Shown: positions 23,871 through 37,167, counted from the first letter of the stretch. The stretch: DNA of 64,000 nt from Agelaius tricolor (GCA_023055355.1 JALJCS010000002.1:86329001-86393000), one strand, 5' to 3'. Notes: a model not told the origin generated them from the sequence alone. Made by a program: numbers and translations.

Positions 23871-25002
23871 CAATTAAAGGGAAGCAATATGATATTTTTC
23901 ACATATACTGAAAAACCTCTATGTTCCACTGAAATAACACTAAAAATTTGTTTTTTGAGACCTTGGTTTCACAATACTTAGAAAACTGCAAGGACTTTTT
24001 GAGGTGCAGGAAAGCTGGTCTGTGTGGCCATCTTCAGCAGGTGTCCCCATGGTACCTCAAGTTCAGCTCCAAATCCAAATATGTCCATGATGCATAGTTA
24101 TTTGTATTTACTTTTTTCAGTTGAAGATATTTAAAAAGAAAACAAAACCCAAAACAATACAGTCAAAGCTGAACCTGTGAAGTCAGCAGGTACTCTCAGG
24201 CAAAGCATGAACCCAAACCAGCTACTACAAGAATCAAAAATGGCACTGGTGAGCACAGTAAACTGAGTGGTAAATCTTCATATTTTATAGTGGAAGAAAT
24301 TAACAGGATAGGTTTTGGTCTCACTCCATCCGTAATACCTAAGAAGCATTTTTAAAAGCTTCAGTGAAGATTGATGACCAGTTTTTGTCTATTTATTTTT
24401 ACACAGGGTAAATTTTCTTAAATGAGTAAGAACAACTTTCTCAAAGGCAGATTTAATCCCATTCTCTGAAGAAACAGGCTTTAGGAACTCCATCCATCTT
24501 CCTCTCCATCAGATGTATGCCCAGATGCAACCTCCTCCTTTTCTCTTGTTCCCTTCTCAGGTGAGAGAGACACCTGGCTGATGGATCACAGTGTAACTCA
24601 GACCATCTGAAATCAAAGTAAAATTTGAAATAAACTATATTTGAGCTCATTGCTATTTTGCATTTTGCTTTCTCACTGGACTCTAGCATTCCTGCCTTGC
24701 AGCATCGCAGACTTGGACCCTTCAGGATGGTCCTGGAGCCCTGAGGCTTTACAAGGGAGTTGGATCAACACAGAATGGAGTTGCTCCAGCTCTCAGCCCA
24801 AAGTTTTTTTCAGGTTTTGCTCAAATAGTTTGGGAAAAACTCCCAAACATCTCCCAAAGCAAGCTGTATGCTGCAGACCATAGAGCCAATGGATCTCTAC
24901 AAGCAACCAGGGCATTTTGATGGCTCAGAGGCAGCAGAATGGGGCTTCTTACTGGCTGCTTTCTGATTTTGAAAACATAACTCCCATTATAAATGGGAAT
25001 AC

Positions 25003-25035
25003 TTAGAATAAGCTGATAATTTAGAATAAGCTGAC
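25003..25035. repeat. Tandem duplication, 18 bp x ~2
   Basis: TTAGAATAAGCTGATAAT is followed directly by TTAGAATAAGCTGAC. The first 15 bases are identical except at the end. It is a small slippage-type duplication. Confidence 0.9.
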
Positions 25036-27035
25036 ACAGAGAAACATTCAGGATCTGAAAAGAAACCTGACTCATATTTACAATTGCTATTGCAGTCAGC
25101 TGAACAAATATAAAAAATCTGTTTAAGCTTAATAAACAGGATATAACTTGGTAAGCTTTAAAAAAATACCTAAGCAAGCCAGTCTTTTGAATTCTATTTC
25201 TGTCTTAGCTACTGTCTTGCTCTGTGACCTTGGCATGCAATTTCCCTCCCTTGTCTCTCTGTGCTGCCTCCCACCACTTTTCTGTCTTGCCTATTTATGT
25301 TTTTTTTTGCTCTCAGTATTCAAGTTTATTTGTTCTGTCAATTGAATCCATTCCATTATTCAGGGAAGAGTGTACTCTAAAGCATTTTGTCATCCAAAAC
25401 ATTCCCTAGAATATCAAAATTGAAAGTAATGGAAAGTAAATAAACATTCACAAGCCATTATTTCCACATGGAGCTAGAACCTTATTATACCTGGCTGCCT
25501 GACAAGTCTGTCAGTCAGTAACACTTATTTCTCCTCACAGTTGGCTGTGCCACAATACTCCTCTGAGTTCATTTTTCCAAAGCCCAAAACGGATGTATAT
25601 CCTCAACAGTGCCTCATATTCACATTAAAGCTTCACTTTTAAAATGACCAGAAAGTCCTCAGATGGTCCCAGTGTGCATCCTGTGTGCAGCAGTCTGGGA
25701 TATTTGTGTTTGTAAAGCCAGAAATCCCAGCACAGGGCAGGGGGGCACCTAAACAAATTGTTCCTATAGGACACGTTTGAGAGGAGAGTCTGAAATGTTA
25801 CCTCTGCAGCTCAGACTTTCCACCTCTAATATTTTGTGATTCACAGTCCAAAGCTGTTTCCTAAACATGTAGTATTAAGTGATCAGGCTGAGTACCAAGG
25901 AAATTAATCACTTTCTCCTTTTGAAAAGCAGCTGCCCTGTGGGGGGAAGAAGAGGTCATGGCTGTCTTCTACATTGTTCAGTGCACTCACACAGGGAGAT
26001 TCAGCTCATTTCAGCCTGACATTTCTAGGGTTAGGTCCTGAGCATCAGGATATTCCTACTCATCATCCTTGCATAAGTAGTGGTGTGCAGAAAAAAGGGC
26101 AAGATTCAAAGGGCCAGAAGCAAAGAGAGAATGACAGAGGATATCCCTGTGACTTAGGGCTGAGTGCTTTTTTTGGGGCAAAAATGGTGCATTCTAGTCT
26201 GTGCTGCTAAAACATCCCAAGTGCTGTGTGGGAAGAGATATCAGACACCATTCATAAACAGACCTGAATTATCTCACTTTCCTTAAAGGATTTTTAACTG
26301 CTAAGGCCTAAGCTTTACTTTTTGCCATTATATCTAGTTTTGTTAGTTTTCAGGGCAGAGAGGGGAAGGCTACCTTTTTTTTTGGTTTTTTTTTAAACAA
26401 GTAATTCTAAAATCAAAGCTTGTGTTTTGGTCTCAGTACCAGGTTCTCAATATGTCTGAGCAGCCCAGCCTCATCAGTGAGGCAGCTTAGCTCTCAGTTC
26501 CTGAATACATGCAAAGCTCACACTTGCAATAGAGCACCCAGCCAGAGCAAGACAGAAGAATCTGGTTTCTACTGACAAAAACATGTTTCCATGATGCCTC
26601 AGGCAAAGAAGTGATCAGCAAGGATTTTATGGTGTCAGCTCCATAATTCTATCTACAATGTATTTTAGGTTTCTTATTTTTTCAGTGTCTGATAGCTTAG
26701 TACATTCAGCTGTTGCTTCTGCAAGTGGCCGTGGCAGATCAGGATAGTGAGCTCTGTCAAGACATGGAACACAGTCAGTCAGGCACAGGAGATGAAAGGC
26801 TGTAGATAGGCTCAAAAAATTCCCATTCCCATGTGAGATCTTTAGAATTTAAGGATTTTAGATGCCTGATGGGGTATGGTCAGTATGAAAGGACCCAGCC
26901 CACCTTTCTCACGCTCTGATATCAGACTTGGCTTGTTTCAAGCTAAGGTGGATGCAGAGCACATCAGGTAGTCTGGTTGCTATTCTGTTTAGAATGAGGT
27001 AAATAAATTAGCTATAGCTTGTATCCGAATTAAGA

Positions 27036-27073
27036 CTGGTTGGTTTTTTGTTTGTTTGTTTTGTTGTTGTTTC
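27036..27073. repeat. TTTG/TTG low-complexity tract
   Basis: GGTTGGTTTTTTG runs into TTTG and TTG units. It is simple sequence with no element body visible beside it. Confidence 0.85.
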
Positions 27074-27821
27074 TTAATGTATAAAAGTTAAGGATTTCAC
27101 TGTTGAGAGTTTGTGATATGGAGAGAGGCAGGGGTACCATTGATGGATGACAAATACTAGTTAGCTTGGGAAGGATATTGGGAAAAATAGTCAGAGTACA
27201 GTGCTTCTACAGTCATGTTCCCCAAACCACCTTCTGCTTCCATGAAATCTCCTGACACCTTTCCATTAACTTGAGATAGGTTTCTGTTGGGTGGACAGAG
27301 CAAAAATGAAGAACTTTTATTTCAGGGAGTTTTCTTAGCATTTGCTACTCCCAAGGTTTTCAAGTTGTTGTGGACTGGACTGCTAAGGTAGAAGGAATAT
27401 CCACAAGTATCTACAATGAAAATTTCATCCACCAAAAAGTAATTAATTATTTAGTTACTTTAGTTTTGTGCATGGCTCCATCAGGAGATCTGGTAATCAA
27501 GCTCAATACTCGTTTGTTACCATAGAGGGACAGCAGAAATCCATTCATCTAGTGTAGGCTGCTACTCTAGTATCTTAGCTTATTTTATCAAATATTTTCC
27601 CATGCAAAGGAATGAAGTCTGCAATATTTTATACAATGGAGCAGTTCTTTACAAGAATGATTTAGGTCTGACGGGTAGGACACCTCTAGCTCTCAGTTCA
27701 GTGACATGCTCTGCATTAATCCATCATGACAAAGATGTAAATCTTCAGAGTTATAATGTTAATAGTGAGAACTAAATCCTCTGCAACAAAACTGGAGAGA
27801 AGTAAGAACATCAAGAACAGA

Positions 27822-28166
27822 GTCTGAAAAAAAGGCTCAGGGGAGACCTTTCTGCTTTCTACAACTACCTGAAGGAGATAGCCAGGTGGGGATTTGTCTC
27901 TTTCCCCAAGGAGTGAGTGATAGGACAAAATGAAATGGCCTCAAGTTGCACCAGGGGAGGTTTATATCAGGGAAAGTTTCTTCATGGAAAGAGTTTTCAA
28001 GAATTGGAACAGGCTGCCCAGGGACGTGGTGGAGACACCATCCCTGCAGGTGTTTAAAAGATGTGTAGATGTGGCACCTGGGAACGTGGTTTAGTGCTGG
28101 TTTAATGGTTTGACTCAATGACATTAAGGGTCTTTCCCAGCCTCTGGTTCTGTGATTCTATGATTT
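27822..28166 (+). mobile_element. CR1 LINE 3' end, 5'-truncated
   Basis: The copy begins near the CTCAGGGGAGACC block that encodes the end of CR1 ORF2. It continues through TGATAGGACAAAATGAAATG, GGAACAGGCTGCCCAGGGA and GTGGTGGAGACACCATCCCT, and ends in TTCTGTGATTCTATGATT, the CR1 octamer tail. It holds about 340 bp of 3' end and no intact reading frame. The adjacent copy at 28672 lies in the opposite orientation, so the two 3' tails face each other across about 505 bp. Confidence 0.94.
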
Positions 28167-28671
28167 TAGCCATGTCAAATTACACCAGCTGTGGATGCAT
28201 CTCTGTATTGCTTTCTTGTACCTTGTAACCTGCATTCCTGAAAATCCTTGCCCATGCACTGGTTAGGCTGGTGAGATGGATGTGGCTGATAGCTGTTAGT
28301 TTCTGCCATATGGATCACAACTGAAGGTTCTACGACTTGCTAATGACCTTCTTTAGCAACAGTCTGCCTGAAAAGATGAAGAAATGGAATCTCTCTGTAT
28401 TTGCCACGCTAAGCTTTGTGTTGGCAAACACTTGCTAACATATGTCACCAGCTTTGAAAAGACATGGTTTATTTATATGTTAATTACTGCAACACTTTGG
28501 GGAAAATATTTGTTGATATAAGAGCTGTGCAAAGAGTCAAGTGTTGAGAGGCATTGCCATTCAAAACTTAATGATTTATAGCCAATAAAAGTCAAGAAAA
28601 GTCTACAATATGAAAGGCCTCTCCTTCCTTATGGCTCACTCCAGTCCCACAGACATCTGAATAAATTTTAC
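28167..28671. other. Spacer between two inverted CR1 copies
   Basis: About 505 bp of unique AT-rich sequence without a recognisable feature. It separates the 3' ends of two CR1 copies and would be the loop of a potential inverted-repeat hairpin if transcribed. Confidence 0.6.
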
Positions 28672-29590
28672 AGAATCACAGAATTGCTGGGGTTGGAAGG
28701 GACCTCTGGGGATTGCCCAGTGCAACCCCTCTGCCCAGGCAGGGTCACCTAGAGCAGGTTACACAAGAATGCATCCAGATGGAATTTGAATATATCCAGA
28801 GGGGGAGACTACATGACCTCTGTGACCTGTTCCAGGACTCTGTTAACCTCAACATAAAGAAGCTTTTTCTCACATTGGGATGGATCTTATTGTGTTTAAT
28901 TTATAGTTGTTTCTCCTCATCCTGTCTGTGGATACCACTAAAAAAAGGTGCCACCACCCTCTTGGCACCTGCCTTTGAGATATTTATATGCATTAATGGG
29001 ATCCCTCTCAGACTTCAGACTAAACAGTTCCAGCTTCTGCAGTCTCTCCTTGTAAGAAAGAAGCTCCATTCCCTCAATCACCTTTGTGGCCTCCACTGAA
29101 CCCTCTCCAGTAGCTCCTTGTCTGTCTTGTACTGAGGGGCCCACAGCTGGACACAGCACTGCAGATGTGGCCTCACTAGGGCCGAGTAGAGGGGCAGGAT
29201 CTCCTCCCTGGGCCTGCTGGTCACTCTCTTCCCGAAGCATCCCAGGACACCATTGAATCTCCTGGCTGCAAGGGCACAGTGTTGGCTGGCAGATAACTTG
29301 TCACCCACCAAGGCTCCCATGTCCTTCCTTGCAGAGCTGCTCTCTAGTGGGTCAGCATCCAGCCTGCACTGATACTTGGGGTTATCCCTCCTGGGTGCAG
29401 GACCCAGTATAGATCCCTGGGGAACACCACTGACCACCAGATGAATTCTACTCTTGTGATCACAGCTCTCTGGGCTGTGGTCTTCAGGTCTTCATCCACC
29501 TTACTGTCCATTCATCTAACCCACCTTTCCTGAGCTTATCTACAAAGATAAGCTCAAAGTCTGAAGTCGAGGTAGACAACACTCCTGACA
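28672..29590 (-). mobile_element. CR1 LINE, about 0.9 kb 3' portion
   Basis: On the plus strand the copy starts with AGAATCACAGAAT, the reverse of the CR1 tail, followed by GGGTTGGAAGGGACC. It runs through the 3' UTR and then the C-terminal part of ORF2 in reverse. Near 29437-29588 the text still matches the ORF2 region upstream of the SGVPQGS motif, including TCATCTAACCCACC, TCCTGAGCTTATCTAC and GAAGTCGAGGTAGACAAC. The 5' end is lost, as is usual for CR1. An internal deletion removes the segment between the SGVPQGS motif and the downstream VLHLGR-type motif (see the pseudogene entry). Confidence 0.96.
28938..29437 (-). pseudogene. CR1 ORF2 reverse-transcriptase C-terminal remnant
   Basis: CR1 ORF2 encodes an endonuclease and reverse transcriptase used for target-primed retrotransposition. 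Here only the C-terminal region survives. The first open part (29437 down to 29078) shows SGVPQGSILGP, then joins directly to DNPKYQCRLDAD, VGDKLSASQHCALAAR and REEILPLYSALVRPHLQCC. In intact CR1 proteins, from family knowledge, the catalytic FADD segment lies between SGVPQGS and the LHLGR-type block. That segment is absent here, so the protein is catalytically dead. A one-base loss near 29090 then shifts the frame, and the rest (ATKVIEG, KERLQKLELFSL, YLKG) continues in another frame to about 28938. No valid ATG start exists, since the open frame begins at a GTG. Confidence 0.9.
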
Positions 29591-32500
29591 ATATTTCAAG
29601 ACAATTTCTGTCAGTTGTGAGTCAGCCTTTAACTGTTTCTCATGCAAATTTTCATTAAATCACACACTCCCTTCCCTGAATTGGAGTCCTGCTTTGAGAC
29701 ACTGCACTACATCTGAACTCAGAAGACAGAGGTCACTTATGGGTGACAGCAGGGAGTGGAGGGTGTGCAAAAGTGGCTGGGAGCAATGTCAGTAGTAAAG
29801 CACATCTCATCCCTCTGCAGAGCCAGGGCCTCATCTGGACACGGAGAGGGGCTGGTTTGAAGGTGTCATGCCTTCTGTGAAAGAGGAGCCTGAGGCCTTC
29901 ACAGCTATGATCGTTAATAGTACCTTAACACTGTTTGCAAGAAAAGTCTGACGTTTCTGCTGTCTGCAAAAGTCTGGGCAACTCGTGAAACTTGCTGCTC
30001 TGAAGTCTCCTTATTAGGTGTTGATAGCAACTTTTCCCTTCAGACCAGCCACATCCCACACTCCTTGTAGAAATGTAGGTAATGACATATCAGACTCTCC
30101 ACAGCCAAATATCTAGGTCATAAAGTACTTCACAGGGAAAATTGTTCTGTCAATGTATTGAATTTTCATAGCATTGCCATTAGCAATACTATTTACCTTG
30201 AGGCCAAACAACAAAAGAAACAATTCTCTGGGATCCACTTGGCTGTAACAAACACCACGTTTGTAAAGTAGTTTATAAACTCCTGGTTTTGTGTGTGATT
30301 AGTATTACAGGGTTGTGATGATCAAAACTGGACATGCATTTTTTTCTGCATCAATGGCCCAGAAGCTGCTGGGCACCACACCCTTCCTGTGGGCAGAAAT
30401 TTGCTTCTTATGCAATCAACATTGTAATCCAGTTCTTCAAAACTACAAAATATTGAGACCTGAGAATCCCAGAGGTTCCCAGCTACCAAAAATACCTATT
30501 ATGCTATGTGTCCTATTCACTCTTGGGATTAGAGTAAAACATGGGCAAGGTAAGAAATAACAATACCATCTTTAGCAGGTATCTCCTATATCTATGCATG
30601 TGAAGAAATGGAGATGATTAGCCAATATAAATGGGAAACATATCACATGATACCATCTGATAAATGTTTCAGGTATCAGTTATGTTTATTATATCTTCTA
30701 GAGAATATATAAAAGGAGATGGGTGGCATGAAGGGCCAAAGGATGAACTTTCAAAGCCCTTTTAGCCACTTGTCTCTCCATTCTCAATAAAAGCACTATA
30801 AAGGTTGCTATTAAGTATTCCTTTCAGGTCAGAGACACAATGGCTCAGATGTTCTAGAAGGGATGTCATTGCTCTGCTGAGATCAGATTAAGGGCAGAAA
30901 AGTGCACAGCTCAAGGCTGATATGCTTGGCTTCATTCCCTGCTGTAGAGTATCAAAAGCTCAGTGGCTTGTGTTTTTATGGCAGTGATTTCTGCACAACA
31001 GTCAAATAATTTCAAACCACAACCACTAGTAAACTAAAATAATAAACTTTGTCATTCAGAGACTGCTTCTTCCTGGTAACAGTGGATGATGCTTTGAATA
31101 GAAAGATCATCATGGATTTTCATTTACATTGCCACTACAATCTTGTATAGAGATTTTGCAGTGCTTGAATTGTGAGGAAGAGGAGGAAGATAATGTTTAA
31201 TACACAATTCACAGTGAAAAAATAGGAAATGGAAGTTTTGAAACCCTGAGAGAGAAAAGGTGCCTGCATTTGGAAATATATCCAACCTTCAGATCAGCAC
31301 CACTGTCAAGAAAAATAAGCTGCTCAGTTCTGGACACTGCAGTCAGAGAAGGACTCTGCCTTGATGTGGTTTAGCCCTTGATCATTATCTGTGCAGTTTA
31401 AACAGGGGACAATCCTATGTTCATAAACAAAACTATCCTATGACCTTGTACACTCTTCTCAGAAGTCACAGAAAAGCAATCTTCAGGAAACCACACAGGT
31501 TTAATAGACAAGTCACTAAGTGTCAATATTCTTAGCTCCACCCAAAAAATAAGCCTTTTATGATGATGTTTGCAGCTTACCCCACATCCTGTTTAAGACA
31601 GAACACCTGTGCAAAATAGGTGGTTTTATTTTTAACCACCTAGCTCTGATTAACCTGTTACTGCTATTATTTCTGCCACCTGCAGTGCCTTGGTTGTTGC
31701 CTAAAAAAGCATCTAGAAGAGAGCAAAGCCTCAGGTGTCTGTCAGGTGCTTCAAATGTGTTGGGTTTCTGGGTTGGGTACTGCCCTTGGTGTTGCACGTA
31801 CAGCTGTTGCATGATGTGCTCCTATTTTCAGGAGCAGCCCTTTCTGTATCCCCTGTTCAGCAATGGACAGCCAAAGGCACCACATCCCAGTACAGTGACT
31901 GATTTTCCTTCTAGGAAAGTAGAGGGAAATAAAAGTTTAGCAGTACAACTTCATAATATGCCATCCCCCTTATAACAGTTGTCTATAGTTGAAAGCTGAG
32001 GAGACAGTGTAGAAGATGAAAACTACAACTGCTGGATACATTTCCCATACACATTCCATTGCCCAAAGAAAACAATGTTGGTTTTTTTTTTTGACTGGTC
32101 ATAAAACTCTCAAGGGTCCCATAATCAAACAGTGCCCAGAAGTTTCCCTTGGACAGTTTAATTCAAATTTTCAACAGGTTAAATGGCCACTCTACAGGGT
32201 CTACATGGCAAATTCATTTTTCAAGAGTTGGCTCTATCAATTCCACATGAGTGATTTCTCATCTTTTCTTTACATTAGCAAGCAAGTAACATCTTCCTCC
32301 AGTCTGCCCCTCCTGTTCTTGAGTTGAGACTGACACAGCAAAACTTCACACTAGCACTACACTTCTTTTACTAGCTGATATTGTTTCCAAAAATCCTTGA
32401 GAAGAAATAGCAGCGGTAAAAACCACTCTACTTCAGCCTTCCCAATCATGAGCTCCATCAAGATTTGTGTATCTGGAGCTGAACTTCTTTTGACAGATTC

Positions 32501-32605
32501 AAAGCAGAAGGGTTGATGTCTATGGGTTGAGAAGTATTTGAGGAAAGGTCAGCATAGCATCTGTGGGAGTGCTGGTGCCCCCTGTGCAGTGAGGCTTGGA
32601 CTGGA

Positions 32606-32613
32606 TATAAAAG
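32606..32613 (+). promoter_or_regulatory. Perfect TATA-box-like motif
   Basis: TATAAAAG, a strong TATA-box match, sits in a locally GC-richer stretch with GTGCCCCCTGTGCAG about 40 bp upstream, which weakly resembles half of a CTCF site. A start near 32635 would be expected if this were a core promoter. No downstream exon is recognised and isolated TATA matches are common in AT-rich DNA, so support is weak. Confidence 0.15.
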
Positions 32614-35600
32614 CTCTGGGAACAAGGACAGAGGACTCTGTAGCCTTCTATTTTCTTATCCACTGTAATAATACTTTTTCCTGGCTTGCTTTACAAGGCT
32701 CTTTTGTCCATTAAATTTCCCAGAGAGCATGTACTTCATGTTTGTCCACATTTGGTGTTTGAGGAGTAATGGGAAGGCAACATGTGCAGGTGCAGTTGGC
32801 ACACGTGCAGAAACAGCTTTTTTGTACCAGTTGCTTCACAAGGAAGGTGGCCTTGGTCATCAAATGAACCAGTCTGAACAGCACTGAAGTGACACTGCTG
32901 GTGAGTTATGAAAATGCAACAGAGAGTGAGAGAAGAGCAACGGGATGTGAAAAACTGAACTTACGGTAAAGCTGAGGTTTTTCAGCTGATTGGGATGTTA
33001 AACGAAGTTACTTCCTCAGTCAAAATGGGGACACACCCAGGCTGAGAACAAAACAAACTTGTTTTGATTACTGCTCTGCTCCTTTCACTTTTCAGACACT
33101 CCAGCCTGCCTCCATTGTCCCAGTTAGGGTTGTGTCCTTGCCTGGAGAGACAGGACTTTTTTTTGGCAGTGGTTTCTACTATTTGGCTGGCTTCATAAGG
33201 AGCAAAGATGCTATCAGTGAACTGCAATAAGATCTCTGCATCAGTTCCCTCACGTTGTAAGGTGGCAGTGTACAGGACTCTTCTCAGTTTTCTTTTTTTA
33301 ATTGGCAGAGTTATTACCTATATGAAACCAACTTTTTCTAAAGCTTGCTCAGTGAAAGGCACAGGAACAAACACCAGACGATGCCCTATGACGACCTTTC
33401 TAGTTGCTATTTTATAACTATGTGCTGAAAATATTTCTCTGGCAAATATCCTTTTCTCTCTTCAAATAATTTGGGAGCAAATTGTGCCAGGGGTCACACA
33501 CAATGTGGAGAAGATATTTCCCAAGCAGCTTTTCCCCCTTTGTGCCCTTGGGCACAGTCTGAAGAATCTCCTACCTGAAGACTTGTGATTTACCTAGAGA
33601 ATCTGGATTCTGAACTCCAACTCATGTGTTAGATAGTTTTGAAAATGTCACCAGAATCTGCACAGCATGAGCCATGGTGCATATCATGCCCTGCAGACAT
33701 TGCAGTGCACACCTGGGAGGAAGTCCTTGGATCATTTTAAAGTCCAATGACACCATAGAACAGGGACGAATGAGTGAAGGCCTCCCCCTGTGTCTGAACC
33801 TTACAAATATTTCTGTGGATTATTCTGTAAGATTTTGGAATATTTGTGAGATTTATTATGCTGATATTCTATATATTTATATTAAAACTTATATCTATAT
33901 AGGTATACATATATTAACAAGGGATAATACTTTAAAATGTCCAACTCTTAACTTCTGGAATTGACTTGATCAATATTCTGTATGAAGTCTGAAGGCCCTC
34001 CAGATAGATGCCATCCACTCTAACTTTCAGAAGCTGGCAAAGCTTGGAAAAACTTCTAGTATCATCTTCTAGAACATGGAAGCTGATTCTCTGTTTGTGT
34101 TTTAGCATTGAAGAAAAATGAAGAGGTAACTTGGTTTATTTAAACAAAGTATATCAGGTATGCTGTAGGCCTAATTGAGTTTTCCCCTTGCCTCAAATCA
34201 TTCTCTCCACTTTGTGGACTGGAAGCATAAGATTTATGCAGAACCTGTGATTTGTATATACATTCTTTTTGCCTTGAGTTTTCTGATACCCCTTCCCCTT
34301 ACTCTCTTAACACAATGATTTTTAAAGAGTTTCATTGTAGGAGTAGAATTGAAACCAGTATAGAAGGATGAACTAAACCAAGCACACTTCTTTGTGGCAC
34401 ATTGAAGAACTATTCCCTAATGGAAAGCAGATGGGTTTTTTTTCCTCAACAATAAAAAATTCCCTGTGGGACACAAGCTACTGGCTTTTAATATCATTAC
34501 TCATCTGTCTAGTGTAAGTGCTTCAAGAGCAAAATGACTATAGGTTTGCACTCCTAATTAAGTTCTTACAGCTCTCTCAAATTGTCTTTTCTCTTGTGAA
34601 CCTTGCATGTATGCAGGACATGAGGCTTTGCATAGGTGCAGGTTTACTTGACACCTGTGTGGTTTTTACTGGCACTTAGAAACGGCAAAATCCTGAGTGA
34701 CCTCTCATGCCTTGTTCTGGGATTCAACACTTATGAATCCTGAGCTTAATCCAAATTGAAAATCGTATAGGCTGGATTCCTGGCTGTATAATATTGATAT
34801 TTCTTCATTGACCCCTGCAGAGAAGTGCTGATTTCCATCAGCTGAGGATATGTGGAGGCTGGAGAGTGCCCATCTGCTCAGCAGCCAGCACGGGCTGTTC
34901 TCATCAGTGATCCCTGCCTACAGTGTTTGAATTCCGACCCATCCATCAGTGTCCCCAGGGTGATAAATCTGACAGAGGATAGGTTCAGTGACTGCAGACT
35001 GTTTGTTTTAATATAGTTTTGTTTTCTTTGCTTGGCTCTTTTTGAGACAATTTGAGTTTAAATTACCTCTCATTTTCCAGGTCAGCCATGAGTGATAGAA
35101 GTAGTCTAGTAAAGCAAAGGGAAGAAGATTACATGCTGGCTTCCTTCTCCAGGCTTCTAGGGGGAAGAAATTTAAGGTTTTAATTTCCAGACCTGCTTAC
35201 AGGATGCTCATAATTTTTGCAAACCACAAGTTTTGACTATCTTTCTAGTTTCCCCTTCTACTCAGAAAAAAAGATGAACATTAAAGCAAAGCTGAAGAAT
35301 GTAATCAAAATGGGATTTATGTCCTGAGATGTCTTTAAATGTCCTCATAGTATTTAAATAAAGTTGAAATTATCTTCATTATTTGTGCCAAGCTCTATCA
35401 TTTCTTTGGTGTATCCTGTCCTATGAAATGGGAAGTGGTTTTGCAGACTTCCTTATATAGGGCCTCTGTTTAAAATAGTTTGGGTATTTTTTTCTTCTTT
35501 AACTGTGATAAGAGAATCTAGACTCTGTTTACATTCTTCAGCTCTCTGCCTTTTTATCTTCAAGTGAAGCTCTGTTTTTCTTTGAAAGGTAAAAATGTCA

Positions 35601-37127
35601 TCCTTAGATGAGAATAGCATTGTGCTAAGACATCTGATCAGACAATATTTTAGTGCCAGTAAATCAAGCGGAAGTATGAGCTCTGCACTTGGCAAAAAAG
35701 GATTCATAGCTCATGAGCTGCAGCTGAAGAAAAACTTATCATGGTACAGTAGGATCAATTAAAACACAAAGATTCTGGCAGAAAATCAGGATGCTGCAAA
35801 ATAAGCAGTGGATCTTATATCTCAGGACTAGATGCAAAGGAAGATGGTCAAAGCAGGAGAGCTGTGAAGAAATGGTGTTACCATCTTCAGTGGAGGAGAA
35901 GTAGGACATGTTATTTCCTCATGTGCAGTTTAAAGTAGTTTTATTAGCATAGATTATTTCAGATTTGGGAAGTCTGAACAAGGATAGAATAATTATAAGG
36001 GAAGATTCTCATGTAGAGCTGCTTCTTTAGGAGTCAAAGCTGCCAATTGATTGTAAGACCCACATGGAGAATCTCCTCACTGGAGGAGAGCTCTGAAATT
36101 GTGTAAAGCTAGCAGAGCTCTGACATAACAGCAATTTACAGTCTAGCTAACCCGCCTCCAGTGCCCAGCAGGAATAACTTCCTTACAGTAAGTAAGTTAT
36201 AGCAGCTGCCTAAGGCACATCTGGAGCTTTGGATTCCATAAGCAAAGCCCTGACTGACTCTCCTGCATCTCAGGGATGAGCTTGGCCTGAGGTCCTCAGG
36301 AGGCAGAGTGAACAGTGGCTCATCCGGCTACAAGAATAGGAATTGTTCAGGCAGGGACAAATCCTACTTATCTTACCAAGAAATAGGTAGGGTGAAATGA
36401 AAGCAGCTCATTCCTATCACACAGTTACCTCCAGCAAATGTCTGAGATGAGGAGAAAGAAACAGAATAGTAACTATGAAGAAAAATTTGTTGGGACAGAG
36501 ATTAGTGGAGGTAATGCAGAGGACAGGCTATGGAGAAATATGAAGAAGTGCTTTGGCTATGGATCAGAGGCAGCACTATGGGCAAGTGTGCATGAGTGTG
36601 TGGTAATTAACTGCAATGAGAGTATCAATCTTCTGCACAAGGACCCCTGCAGAAAGGATTGACAATTGAAGAATATAAGGGAAATAAGAATGGCAGAATA
36701 TTCAGGCAGAAAAACTAAAGGGCCTAAACCCACACAGCAATGGGAATTGGAAATGTAGGAAAAATGCAAGAGGTGACTCAGAAAAAGAAAAGATGAGCAC
36801 TAAATAAGTAAGACAGAGGTGTATGACCAACAGATTGTGATTCTGTTCATGCACATTATTTCTCAGCATGTGCTTCCTTGCTGTTAGCTGTCCTATATCA
36901 CAGAGAATTTTGGGTCACCATGATGAGGAAAATATATGGAAGATGATAACACAAAGGTAGAGCAGATAAGATTTGAGGCAAGGTGCCCAAGTCAGTGTTG
37001 CCACTTCACAAAAGCACTAAAAAACCCCTAAACATGTAGGGAAGGGAACCAAGTCAGTGACACTTGAAATATTTGTGAAATTCAGCATGGCATCACATTT
37101 TTCAAACTTATATGTCACAGATTCAAG

Positions 37128-37167
37128 AAGATTCTGATACTTAATATAAGATTCTGATACTTATATT
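37128..37167. repeat. Tandem duplication, 20 bp x 2
   Basis: AAGATTCTGATACTTAATAT is followed immediately by a copy that is identical for its first 16 bases. It is a small local duplication in otherwise unique sequence. Confidence 0.92.

Larger units (their letters stand above)
23871..27821. other. Unique non-coding DNA, no gene seen
   Basis: Nothing recognisable except an 18-bp tandem duplication at 25.0 kb and T/G-rich low-complexity tracts near 26.37 and 27.04 kb. Open frames are short and do not resemble known proteins. Confidence 0.55.

Noticed and set aside
33866..33920. TATA/TACA-rich patch that could suggest a replication origin or promoter
   Set aside because: It is a short low-complexity AT stretch without other signals.
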